From Acetohalobium arabaticum DSM 5501 (GTDB taxonomy: Bacteria; Bacillota; Halanaerobiia; Halobacteroidales; Acetohalobiaceae): a stretch of DNA of 64,000 nucleotides. The position numbers and the translations under genes were made by a program. A model generated the notes under the pieces. The model had not been told where the DNA came from, made no database searches, and saw nothing but the letters and a program-made list of their open reading frames with translations. This document shows, piece by piece, positions 49,013 through 56,122 of this stretch. The DNA lies in contig NC_014378.1 of NCBI RefSeq assembly GCF_000144695.1, forward strand, positions 2,325,289-2,389,288, in the 5' to 3' direction. Each line of letters begins with the position of its first letter. Position 1 is the first letter of the stretch.

Positions 49013-49486
49013 TTACTCTAAGGCTGTTGTTAAAAGCCTAACCAGAATCAATGCCAGAAAGCCTCCTGCTAATGCTGTCAATAGCTGTGGCACCTGCATT
49101 AACTGAGCTATTTTAGGCGGCAGCTCAACTAAGAACCTTACTCCTGATGATAGAACAGCAAACTTTAATAACGCTGCCAGTCCAATACCTAAATAATTAT
49201 TACGCCCTAACATGAAATAATAAACAGATACTAAAATAATATTCCCAGCAATAATAAAAGGAATCATAGGAGCTAACGGCGGTGGTAAAATCCCCCTCAT
49301 TAAAGCAATCCATGGTGTTACACCTCCAACCAAACTAGCTCCTAACCAGCCAACTAAATGCACAGTAGTAAAGAGCATCATATTCACCAAAGGCCCGGTT
49401 ACAAAGGGAGGAAATCCCAGCATCTGAATTACTAAAGTTAAAGCTAACAATAATCCTGTTCTTGTTAGCCACTCTGTATACTTCAT
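49013..49486 (-). CDS. Membrane protein, probable ECF transporter S component
   Basis: 157 residues with about five hydrophobic helices. Notable stretches are LLLALTLVIQMLGFPPFVTG, PLVNMMLFTTVHLVGWLGA and a conserved RGILPPPLAPMIPFIIAGN loop. These fit a small S-component-like family that binds a vitamin or metal and borrows a shared energising module. The energising ATPases are not in this window. Ligand unknown. It lies 31 bases after the metallo-hydrolase gene and could be co-transcribed. The family call is moderate; an unassigned integral membrane protein is the fallback. Confidence 0.6.
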   Translation of the reverse strand: MKYTEWLTRTGLLLALTLVIQMLGFPPFVTGPLVNMMLFTTVHLVGWLGASLVGGVTPWIALMRGILPPPLAPMIPFIIAGNIILVSVYYFMLGRNNYLGIGLAALLKFAVLSSGVRFLVELPPKIAQLMQVPQLLTALAGGFLALILVRLLTTALE

Positions 49487-49516
49487 CCTTTAGCCTCCTG
49501 TTCAAAAATATATTTT

Positions 49517-50341
49517 CTAGTCAGCAATTTCTAATTTATGACCTGTCTGCTGAATTAAGACTCGCTCACCAAATGCTTCTTTCATAGCTTTAACTGCTGT
49601 AAAACCTGTACAGTGGAGAGGAACCAACAAATCAAAGTCCAATGTAGCCAGATAATCAACCGTTTTTTTGATTCTCCCTTCATCAGCTGAAATAAGATGC
49701 ATGCCCCCAATAATTGCATGAATCTTTTGACCGTTAGTAAACTCTTTTATATACTCTAAAATATTCACCACTCCAGCATGGCTGCAACCTAACAGAATTA
49801 CCAATCCCTGGGAAGTCTCAAAGAATACCGTCTGATCATCTTTAAATTCATCAGTTATCAAATCAGTATCTCTTTTATTTATATGGCGTTTATAATCCGG
49901 ATTAAACTTTTCAAACTCGGAACTGTTAGGTACTTCACCGATAATCCAAACTCCTTCAGTAACCTCAACAGTCTCTGTTACAGGAGTGAAGTTCTTAATA
50001 TCACTTTTAGCTATTTCACTTCCTTTCTTACTTAATTCTCCATTCTGATTACTATACTTTGGAATAAAAAGTTCCGGGTGGCCATAAACATGGACTTCAG
50101 AATTAACACTTAATACCTTCTCTAATCCCCCAGTATGATCATAATGTCCATGACTTAGAAAAACTTTAGTTATAGAGTCTAAATTAACATTTAACTTTTC
50201 AGCATTATGTAATATAACTTTTCCTTGACCAGTATCAAATAAGAATGTTTCTTCATTATATTCTACCCATAAAGCAAGACCATGCTCCGCTAATAGCTCT
50301 GATCTGTAAACAGTATCTTCTACAAGCAGCTTAATCTTCAA
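49517..50341 (-). CDS. Metallo-beta-lactamase-fold hydrolase (COG1237-like)
   Basis: About 274 residues. The metal motif is VFLSHGHYDHTGGLEKV (residues near 65-81), with later ligands in LLGCSHAGVVNI and LVPLHCTGF. The combination SHGHYDHTGG...GCSHAG is that of the family named after the methanopterin-pathway dihydropterin synthase, but most bacterial members have no proven substrate. The start is a TTG at 50341, eight bases after AAAGGAG; TGTTATACT (extended -10) lies just upstream. A strong terminator separates it from the betaine-binding protein gene. Confidence 0.82.
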   Translation of the reverse strand: MKIKLLVEDTVYRSELLAEHGLALWVEYNEETFLFDTGQGKVILHNAEKLNVNLDSITKVFLSHGHYDHTGGLEKVLSVNSEVHVYGHPELFIPKYSNQNGELSKKGSEIAKSDIKNFTPVTETVEVTEGVWIIGEVPNSSEFEKFNPDYKRHINKRDTDLITDEFKDDQTVFFETSQGLVILLGCSHAGVVNILEYIKEFTNGQKIHAIIGGMHLISADEGRIKKTVDYLATLDFDLLVPLHCTGFTAVKAMKEAFGERVLIQQTGHKLEIAD

Positions 50342-50380
50342 TATAAACACTCCTTTTTATTCTTAGTATAACATAAAAAC

Positions 50381-50425
50381 CAAAAATAAAAAAAGCCTAT
50401 CAAATCTTTTAAAGATTTGATAGGC
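50381..50425 (-). terminator. Strong intrinsic terminator after the ProX-like gene
   Basis: GCCTATCAAATCTTT (50395-50409) pairs with AAAGATTTGATAGGC (50411-50425) and is followed on the minus strand by TTTTTTTATTTTT. It lies 19 bases after the stop. Confidence 0.93.
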
Positions 50426-50443
50426 AAACTGCTTTAAATTTAA

Positions 50444-51376
50444 TTATTCAGTAAGCTTTTCTTCTAAAACTTCAGCCGCTTTCTTACCATTCTGGGCTTT
50501 AACTCCTTCTAACCAGCCTTTTACTACATCCATATTTTCTGTAATCCATTCCCGCGCTACCTCTTTAGAATCTCTACTGTTCTTTCCTACTTCATAGATC
50601 CATTTATCATTGGCTTCAACATCGACCTTAAACTGCTTCAAGAATTTATTTACTTCCGGATGATCTTCCTTAAATCCTGTTCTAGTTATAGTATCCACCC
50701 AGGATTCTGGACTTACCCATAAGCCCTTTGGATCCTTTAGATACTTAATATCTAAAATATAATTCATCCAGTGAGGCTGCCAACCGATAAAGACAATCCA
50801 TTCTTCTCTTCTTACCGATCTCTTTACTTGTGCCATCATAGCTGATTGGCTGCTATTTACTGCTTGCCAGTCTCCCAGACCATAAATATCTTTCTTTACT
50901 GCTTTAGCCATAGTCTTTGATGAAGCCCAACCAGCAGGTCCAACATACATTTTATGGTTGAACTTATCTGCATGCTTATCCAAGTCAGCATAACTTCTAA
51001 CGCCGGCTTCCCAGACATACTCAGGAACTGCCATAGTATAAATCCCTTCATCCATATTAGTAGCCACAACATTGATTTTATCCTTCAATTCTTTTCTAGT
51101 ATTCTCCATTGATGGCATCCAAGAACCTAAATATGCATCTATATCACCCTGAGCTAATCCCTGATACATAATAGGATCTGCTCCAGTCTGTGTTTCTACA
51201 CTATAGCCAATTGTTTCTAAAACATGAACTGCAACTGCATTCTTAGCTCTAATTCCAGGCCAATCAGCTTCACCTAAAATTATCATATCATTTGACTCAG
51301 CTAATGCCTGACCCGAAACCAAACTAGCAGCACTAATTACAACCAACAAAAACACAGCTATGTACTTTTTCTCCAC
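50444..51376 (-). CDS. Glycine betaine/choline ABC transporter substrate-binding protein (ProX/OpuAC type)
   Basis: A 310-residue exported binding protein. A signal peptide (1-27, KKYIAVFLLVVISAASLVSG, cut after ALA) lacks a lipobox Cys. Aromatic residues that could build the betaine cage lie in GEADWPGIRAKNAVAVHVLE, AYLGSWMPSME, VGPAGWASSKTM and FIGWQPHWMNYI. No ATPase or permease gene is adjacent, so it is an orphan here and must use a transporter encoded elsewhere. It is 39 bases after nadE on the same strand, an odd partner. Betaine serves as osmolyte and as reductase substrate, so the gene fits the theme of the right end. Confidence 0.86.
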   Translation of the reverse strand: MEKKYIAVFLLVVISAASLVSGQALAESNDMIILGEADWPGIRAKNAVAVHVLETIGYSVETQTGADPIMYQGLAQGDIDAYLGSWMPSMENTRKELKDKINVVATNMDEGIYTMAVPEYVWEAGVRSYADLDKHADKFNHKMYVGPAGWASSKTMAKAVKKDIYGLGDWQAVNSSQSAMMAQVKRSVRREEWIVFIGWQPHWMNYILDIKYLKDPKGLWVSPESWVDTITRTGFKEDHPEVNKFLKQFKVDVEANDKWIYEVGKNSRDSKEVAREWITENMDVVKGWLEGVKAQNGKKAAEVLEEKLTE

Positions 51377-51415
51377 TTATCTCACTCCTTTAAAGTTGAT
51401 AATAGATCTAAAATA

Positions 51416-52195
51416 CTACTTTTCAAATACAGGAACTTCTTCCTTATCTTTAGCAGCATTAACTAATTCCTGTACTCGCTTAACCTTTTCAGTTTCAAAT
51501 TTACTTAGATCTTTATCATCTTTAAGAGCTTTATAAATAGCATCTAACTTTTTATAGCTAATCCCAATCTCATCTTCATCGGCCTCTCCTTCTCGCAAAC
51601 CAGCTGAAGGAGGACGCTCAATAATCTCTTCTGGTACTCCTACTTCCCGGGCTAACTCCCAGACTTCTGTCTTTAATAAATCTCCTAGTGGACGAAGGTC
51701 TGTAGCATTATCACCGTTATTTGTATAGTAACCAGTGATAACTTCGCTCTTATTACTAGTTCCCATTACAACATAATTCATCTTTTCTGCTAAGTAATGT
51801 AGACTAACCATTCTAAGCCGCGGCTTCATATTATCTCCAGCCCGATTTCCAGTTCCACTGGCATCCAGTTTAGTCTGCGGCCAATGGCTTACATCAGCTT
51901 CCTCTACATCTGCTTCAGATAATTTACCTTCAAATACATCATATACTTCCCCAAGATTAACTGTAACTGTCTCTAAATTAAACTCATCAGCAACTAACTT
52001 GGCATATTCTGTATCTTTATCAATACTACCATCAGTAGGTAGCAAAACTCCCAAAGTATTATCACCGAATGCTTCTTTAATCAAACCAGCAACTACTGAA
52101 GAGTCAACTCCTCCACTAAGTCCTAATATTGCCCCATTAGCTCCCCGCTTCTCTACTTCTTTCTGCATCCATTCTACAATCCTATCAGACAACAT
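51416..52195 (-). CDS. nadE: Ammonia-dependent NAD+ synthetase (second copy)
   Basis: 259 residues. The PP-loop is AILGLSGGVDSSVVAGLI, with MNYVVMGTSNKSEVITGYYTNNGDNATD, and IERPPSAGLREGEADEDEIG matches the synthetase C-terminus. Compared with the 38478-39203 copy it has an extra acidic insertion (VEEADVSHWPQTKLDASGTG, about residues 98-117), which might alter regulation or salt tolerance. It has its own consensus promoter and heads a transcript with the ProX-like gene. AGGAGGGATAG precedes the ATG. Confidence 0.94.
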   Translation of the reverse strand: MLSDRIVEWMQKEVEKRGANGAILGLSGGVDSSVVAGLIKEAFGDNTLGVLLPTDGSIDKDTEYAKLVADEFNLETVTVNLGEVYDVFEGKLSEADVEEADVSHWPQTKLDASGTGNRAGDNMKPRLRMVSLHYLAEKMNYVVMGTSNKSEVITGYYTNNGDNATDLRPLGDLLKTEVWELAREVGVPEEIIERPPSAGLREGEADEDEIGISYKKLDAIYKALKDDKDLSKFETEKVKRVQELVNAAKDKEEVPVFEK

Positions 52196-52256
52196 TGATT
52201 AACTATCCCTCCTGGAAAGTAATTATAAGTCAATTACCTCTTCTTTATCGGATAGT

Positions 52257-52285
52257 ATTATAATTAAAATCTATCACTTTGTCAA
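52257..52285 (-). promoter_or_regulatory. Consensus promoter of the second nadE and the ProX-like gene
   Basis: TTGACA (52280-52285), 17-base spacer, TATAAT (52257-52262): a perfect sigma-A promoter on the minus strand, about 55 bases before the nadE start. The rest of the gap to 52436 shows only AT-rich sequence. Confidence 0.9.
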
Positions 52286-52436
52286 GCTATTTATAAGGAT
52301 GAGATAGAATGACATCAAATTATCTCTTGAAAGTAATTTTTTATTCAAATTTAGACTTAATTCCTGCCTCATAAACTAGTTGCAAGTAAAAAATATTTTC
52401 TTAAATAATAAATGAAAATAATTTTCAAATTCAAAA

Positions 52437-53444
52437 TTAAAAATTAACACCTAATCTAAATAATAAATAAGCTCCAAAAAGATAAGTAATTGAAATTGCT
52501 ACAGAATCCCAGCCTATAGTTATGAAGGTCTTCTTTGAACGGTAAAAGAGTCCTATTACTGCAATACTGCTTAAAATCACTCCTAATACAGCCGTAACAG
52601 CATGTGATAGAGAAACAGCAGCCAATACAGAACCTTCTCTATAAGAGAGATCGATAATAGAAATAATCACCATATTGAAAATATTACTGCCGAAGACATT
52701 TCCTACAGCCATATCATAAGCATTGATCCTAATTGCCGCTAAAGCAGCTACCATCTCCGGCAGGGAAGTTGCAGCAGCTACCAGTATAGTTCCCATGAAA
52801 CTTTCATCTAAACCGCTAAGTTCAGCAATCTTATCTGCTGTTGAGGATAAATAAATACCTGAAATGATAATTACTACTGCAGCTATAGTAAAGGCCAAGA
52901 CTGCTTTATTTAAAGAAATATCTAAATCTAATAATTCTTCTTCCTCCTCCTCAACATTATTCTTCTTTTCATAACGAAAAATCAATCTAGTTCCAATCAA
53001 ATAGACTGCTACAATAAGAACTGGACCTAGCCCTATTCCCAAAAATTCAATATTTAATTCACTTAGATAGCCTACTAATATAAATAAAGTTGCAAAGACT
53101 GATAATAAGATTCCCAATAAAGCAGATAAAATATGCTTTGAATGCACCTTTAACATAAATGGACCCGAACCATGAACCAAATCTACCAAAGCTAAAACCA
53201 TCAAATTAAAGGTATTACTTCCAAAAACATTACCTATTGCAATATTAGGCGCTCCAATAATAGCAGCAGTAGAACTAGTCATTACTTCCGGTAAAGAAGT
53301 TGCACCTGCCATTAGAATACTACCTACTAAAGCCTGACCTAATCCAGTCTTAATAGCTATTATATCTCCATATTTAGATAATTTAGTACCTGCTATAATA
53401 ATAAAAACTGCAGCTAATAAAAATATAAGCCATAATTTTAACAA
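52437..53444 (-). CDS. Calcium/sodium antiporter (YrbG family)
   Basis: A 335-residue CaCA-superfamily exchanger with about ten membrane helices in two inverted halves. Both ion-binding alpha repeats are present: GATSLPEVMTSSTAA with GNVFGSNTFNLMVLA, and AAATSLPEMVAALAAI with AVGNVFGSNIFNM. The acidic loop KKNNVEEEEEELLDLD separates the halves. It would use the Na+ gradient to expel Ca2+ or the reverse, sensible in a salt-loving cell. The start is a TTG at 53444, eight bases after GGGAGG; the ATG at 53468 leaves this ribosome site inside the gene. Confidence 0.9.
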   Translation of the reverse strand: MLKLWLIFLLAAVFIIIAGTKLSKYGDIIAIKTGLGQALVGSILMAGATSLPEVMTSSTAAIIGAPNIAIGNVFGSNTFNLMVLALVDLVHGSGPFMLKVHSKHILSALLGILLSVFATLFILVGYLSELNIEFLGIGLGPVLIVAVYLIGTRLIFRYEKKNNVEEEEEELLDLDISLNKAVLAFTIAAVVIIISGIYLSSTADKIAELSGLDESFMGTILVAAATSLPEMVAALAAIRINAYDMAVGNVFGSNIFNMVIISIIDLSYREGSVLAAVSLSHAVTAVLGVILSSIAVIGLFYRSKKTFITIGWDSVAISITYLFGAYLLFRLGVNF

Positions 53445-53554
53445 TTTAATTTCCTCCCTACATCTCAATTAAATATTATTCATTCTAAGTCCCTTACTTT
53501 TAAATTGACTATTAAAAAGTATCTACACTCTACAAAAAGTATAATTTTCTATAC

Positions 53555-53619
53555 AATAAAAAAGAGACTTTTAACATAATAAGATCATAATAATATAATC
53601 TCATTATGTTAAAAGTCTC
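53555..53619 (-). terminator. Long-stem terminator downstream of tRNA-Sec
   Basis: GAGACTTTTAACATAAT (53564-53580) pairs perfectly over 17 bases with ATTATGTTAAAAGTCTC (53603-53619). The minus strand then reads TTTTTTATT. It lies about 115 bases after the tRNA-Sec gene and before the antiporter. Confidence 0.9.
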
Positions 53620-53737
53620 ACTTAACTAGATAAAATATAGTTATGATAAAACCAGATCAATTGATCAAGATGTTGATTTTATCTCCTTACTAAAAGTAAG
53701 GTAGCTACTCCCCTTTAACAATTTAGATTTATTTTGG

Positions 53738-53835
53738 CGGGAATGTGTAGGAATCGAACCTACCGCGGACAGCTCAAGGCTGGCCCGCCGCCGGATTTGA
53801 AGTCCGGGGTGCCCACCAGGGGCACAGCCATTCCC
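53738..53835 (-). tRNA. selC: tRNA-Sec (anticodon UCA)
   Basis: A 98-nt selenocysteine tRNA, plus encoded CCA at 53735-53737. Seen: acceptor GGGAATG paired with CATTCCC, discriminator G, a six-pair D stem (GTGCCC/GGGCAC) that distinguishes tRNA-Sec from tRNA-Ser, anticodon arm CCGGA-CTTCAAA-TCCGG with UCA, a long variable arm (GCGGgCCAGC/GCTGtCCGC) and T loop TTCGATT. The eighth acceptor pair looks mismatched. It is charged with serine, converted by SelA and brought to UGA by SelB. The only UGA-Sec gene seen in the window is grdH. Confidence 0.96.
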
Positions 53836-53862
53836 ATATTTAATTATTAAATTACAACAATT

Positions 53863-53891
53863 ATTATATACTCTCCATATAGATTTGTCAA
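53863..53891 (-). promoter_or_regulatory. Consensus promoter of tRNA-Sec
   Basis: TTGACA (53886-53891), 17-base spacer, TATAAT (53863-53868) on the minus strand. The start near 53856 leaves a leader of about 20 bases before the tRNA. Confidence 0.9.
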
Positions 53892-53935
53892 GAGTAAAAA
53901 ATCAGATATAATCTCTAAAACTGAAACATAGAACC

Positions 53936-53964
53936 TTGACTTTAAAATTAATTTACGATATATT
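53936..53964 (+). promoter_or_regulatory. Promoter of the TetR regulator gene
   Basis: TTGACT (53936-53941), 17 bases, TATATT (53959-53964) on the plus strand, about 40 bases before the TetR start and divergent from the tRNA-Sec promoter. Confidence 0.78.
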
Positions 53965-54003
53965 TAAATAACGTAGAAACAAGATAAAGGGTGGATAATT
54001 CAA

Positions 54004-54675
54004 ATGATTGAAATACAAAATAACGATATCAAAAAAATAAGGATCGCAAAACTTTTTATTGAAGCAACTGCTCAAATTATTGATGAAGAAGGAATTGAAG
54101 AAGTTACTATTAGAAAGATAGCTAAAATCACTGGATATAATAGTGCTACTATCTATAATTACTTTGATAACTGTAACCAATTAATTTCTTTTGCTGCTAT
54201 GAAATTCATTAATGATTATGTACAAGCTTTACCTGACTACATAGATGAAGTTAGTAATCCACTAGAGCGAACTATATCAGTCTGGCAATGCTTCTGTGAA
54301 TACTGTTTTAAAAAACCACAAATTTATTATGCAATTTTTACCGCCAATATCGGTGATAAACCTGAAAATTTAATTTGCAACTACTATACCCTCTTTCCTG
54401 AAGAATTAGGTGATCCCCCTCAAGATTTAGTTCCTATGTTAATGGAGTCTAACTTCTCTAAACGGTGTGAAAAATTACTTCAGCCGTGCATTCAGGAAGG
54501 ATATTTTACACCAGAAAAAGCTAAAGAAATTAATGAACTAATTAGATTGGTTTATCAGGGAATGCTCTCTTTAATAATCAATAATAGACTAAATTACTCT
54601 ACAGAAGAAGCTGTACAACGAACTATGCAGCATATTAAAACAATCTTAAAGAAAAGAGCAAATACTTCTAAATAG
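54004..54675 (+). CDS. TetR-family transcriptional regulator
   Basis: A 223-residue one-component repressor-type protein. The N-terminal helix-turn-helix (about 20-65) reads IDEEGIEEVTIRKIAKITGYN and SATIYNYFDN, the typical TetR recognition helix. The C-terminal helical domain (70-223) is ligand-binding and has no close resemblance I can name. It is divergent from tRNA-Sec and convergent with the grd operon, so it could control betaine reduction or itself; this is a guess from position. GGGTGG precedes the ATG. Confidence 0.88.
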   Translation: MIEIQNNDIKKIRIAKLFIEATAQIIDEEGIEEVTIRKIAKITGYNSATIYNYFDNCNQLISFAAMKFINDYVQALPDYIDEVSNPLERTISVWQCFCEYCFKKPQIYYAIFTANIGDKPENLICNYYTLFPEELGDPPQDLVPMLMESNFSKRCEKLLQPCIQEGYFTPEKAKEINELIRLVYQGMLSLIINNRLNYSTEEAVQRTMQHIKTILKKRANTSK

Positions 54676-54690
54676 AATATGATCTCATAG

Positions 54691-54718
54691 ATAGAATCAG
54701 CCCAAGGGCTGATTCTAT
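54691..54718 (+). terminator. Palindromic hairpin after the TetR gene
   Basis: ATAGAATCAGCCC (54691-54703) pairs fully with GGGCTGATTCTAT (54706-54718). The U-run is poor (TATTAAAC), so it may terminate only partly or be an operator-like palindrome. Confidence 0.6.
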
Positions 54719-54774
54719 TAAACATTAAAACCAATTATATAGTAGAAAAAATGATTCTTTTATCTTTAAGAATA

Positions 54775-54870
54775 TTAGATAGTGAAAATTTTATTCTCTA
54801 TAGTCTTAAAACAATGTACTCCACCACATTCTTCTTCAGTTTGTAAGTATCTGATTAATCCTATTTTCAT
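54775..54870 (-). pseudogene. Remnant of a CGGC-domain protein (N-terminal fragment)
   Basis: A 31-codon frame, MKIGLIRYLQTEEECGGVHC followed by FKTIENKIFTI, then TAA. It resembles the first 30 residues of CGGC-domain proteins, which begin MKIGIIRCMQTEDMCPGTTDF-like and are over 100 residues long; the metal-binding CGGC part is missing. No continuation is seen in other frames downstream. A weak AGGAT ribosome site precedes it. The match is from memory; the short length makes chance similarity possible, though the spacing of IR, QTE and C fits well. Confidence 0.5.
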
Positions 54871-54907
54871 TATTTAACATCCTATAATTGATTTTTTATG
54901 CTAATAG

Positions 54908-54945
54908 TAAAAAAAGCCGCTCCCGTTTAAAAGAGCGACTTTTTA
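54908..54945 (-). terminator. Terminator of the grdCD genes
   Basis: On the minus strand AAAAAGtCGCTC pairs with GAGCGgCTTTTT and continues in TTTT (54908-54945). It follows the grdD stop by four bases. Confidence 0.88.
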
Positions 54946-54948
54946 ATA

Positions 54949-56109
54949 TTAACCAATAAATCCTTCATCAGTAAGAATCTCCATAGCTTCTTCTTCATCT
55001 TCACTAGCTACCATTACTACAGGTCCTGTACAGCCCATGCCTGTCTCGGCATAGATTCCTTCTTTCCAGAGGGCTGCCTTGGCATCATCTAAGGTTAAGA
55101 TATCTATTCCTGAAATCTCTTCATCTACCGTTTTAGCTGGCGGAGCTGAAACTTCTTCTTCAGCTGCCGAATTACTGCTTTCTATATCTTCAATAATCTC
55201 TTCTAGGCCTGCATCCTTGGCTGCTTTAAATTCTTGTTGGGCTACTTTAGTAAGTTCTCCCTGAGCTGCGTCGGCTGCATAGCGAATGGCTCCGGCAATT
55301 ACTGGTGCTCCGGAGGCTCGGGAAATGATGTTGATAATCTGATCATAGTCTTCGCCTACTCCCGGACCATAACCGTAGCCTAATGATTCGTAGCTGCCTC
55401 CAGTGGTGAAGGCTCCAAATACTTTCATCAATAGATTACCGGTTAAAGTATCTGTTACCATTATATCGGCTGAACCCTGTAAGAGATCATTTCCGCGCAT
55501 TACACAGCCGCCGTCGGCACGAACTGTTTCACTGAAGTTGATTTCATAACCATTATCTTTTAATTCCTTAAGAGCCTGTTCTACCTGTCGAGCGCCGTCA
55601 ACATTCAAAATTCCTACACTTGGATTCTCATTACCTAATGCTTTAGCGGCAGTGATACCGTAAATTGCATTCTTCACCATGGCTGTAATCCGATTAGTAG
55701 CTGAACTACCTGTCGAAGTAGCCAACAGCATCTCTCTTCCTAAACCGGGTGTTACGACTCTTCCTACTGTGGAGACGCCGATGGGAAAGTTAAAGTGATT
55801 GGTTACACAGGCATCTATCTTACCTGCCTGCAGCAATTCTTCCATCTTATCATGGGCTGTCTCTTCACAGTCTGTTTCATAAATTACTGATAGTTCTGTA
55901 TCTACATCAGGACCTATTAACTTTACTTCAAGGTCTTGATGCTTATTATGGGCCATCTCTGCCCCCTTGACTATCTCTTCTACTCCGTGTTCACTACCTA
56001 AAGTGGTAATCCCTACTTTAGTTTTAGCTCCAAACTGACCGGTCTCTATAGCATCTGCCACTTGATTAAAGACATTAGCTACTTTCTTTTTTGCTTCTTT
56101 GTTGGCCAT
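54949..56109 (-). CDS. grdD: Glycine/betaine reductase component C, subunit alpha (GrdD)
   Basis: A 386-residue PlsX-like protein of component C. Together with GrdC it takes the carboxymethyl group from the selenoprotein A of the reductase and releases acetyl phosphate, which yields ATP through acetate kinase. Seen: VGITTLGSEHGVEEIVKGAE, ATSTGSSATNRITAMVKN, GSADIMVTDTLTGNLLMKVFGAFTTGGSYES (PlsX-type core) and the C-terminal TGMGCTGPVVMVASEDEE with a conserved Cys. The start is ATG at 56109 after AAGGAGGTGG; a longer frame to 56133 overlaps grdC and ignores this site. It is the last gene of the reductase region before its terminator. Confidence 0.94.
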   Translation of the reverse strand: MANKEAKKKVANVFNQVADAIETGQFGAKTKVGITTLGSEHGVEEIVKGAEMAHNKHQDLEVKLIGPDVDTELSVIYETDCEETAHDKMEELLQAGKIDACVTNHFNFPIGVSTVGRVVTPGLGREMLLATSTGSSATNRITAMVKNAIYGITAAKALGNENPSVGILNVDGARQVEQALKELKDNGYEINFSETVRADGGCVMRGNDLLQGSADIMVTDTLTGNLLMKVFGAFTTGGSYESLGYGYGPGVGEDYDQIINIISRASGAPVIAGAIRYAADAAQGELTKVAQQEFKAAKDAGLEEIIEDIESSNSAAEEEVSAPPAKTVDEEISGIDILTLDDAKAALWKEGIYAETGMGCTGPVVMVASEDEEEAMEILTDEGFIG

Positions 56110-56122
56110 TTTTCCACCTCCT

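Noticed and set aside
53735-53835. tRNA-Ser because of the long variable arm
   Set aside because: The anticodon is UCA and the D stem has six pairs, both marks of tRNA-Sec.
54806-54848. Plus-strand short peptide after the TetR gene
   Set aside because: It has no ribosome site and overlaps the better-supported CGGC-like fragment on the other strand.
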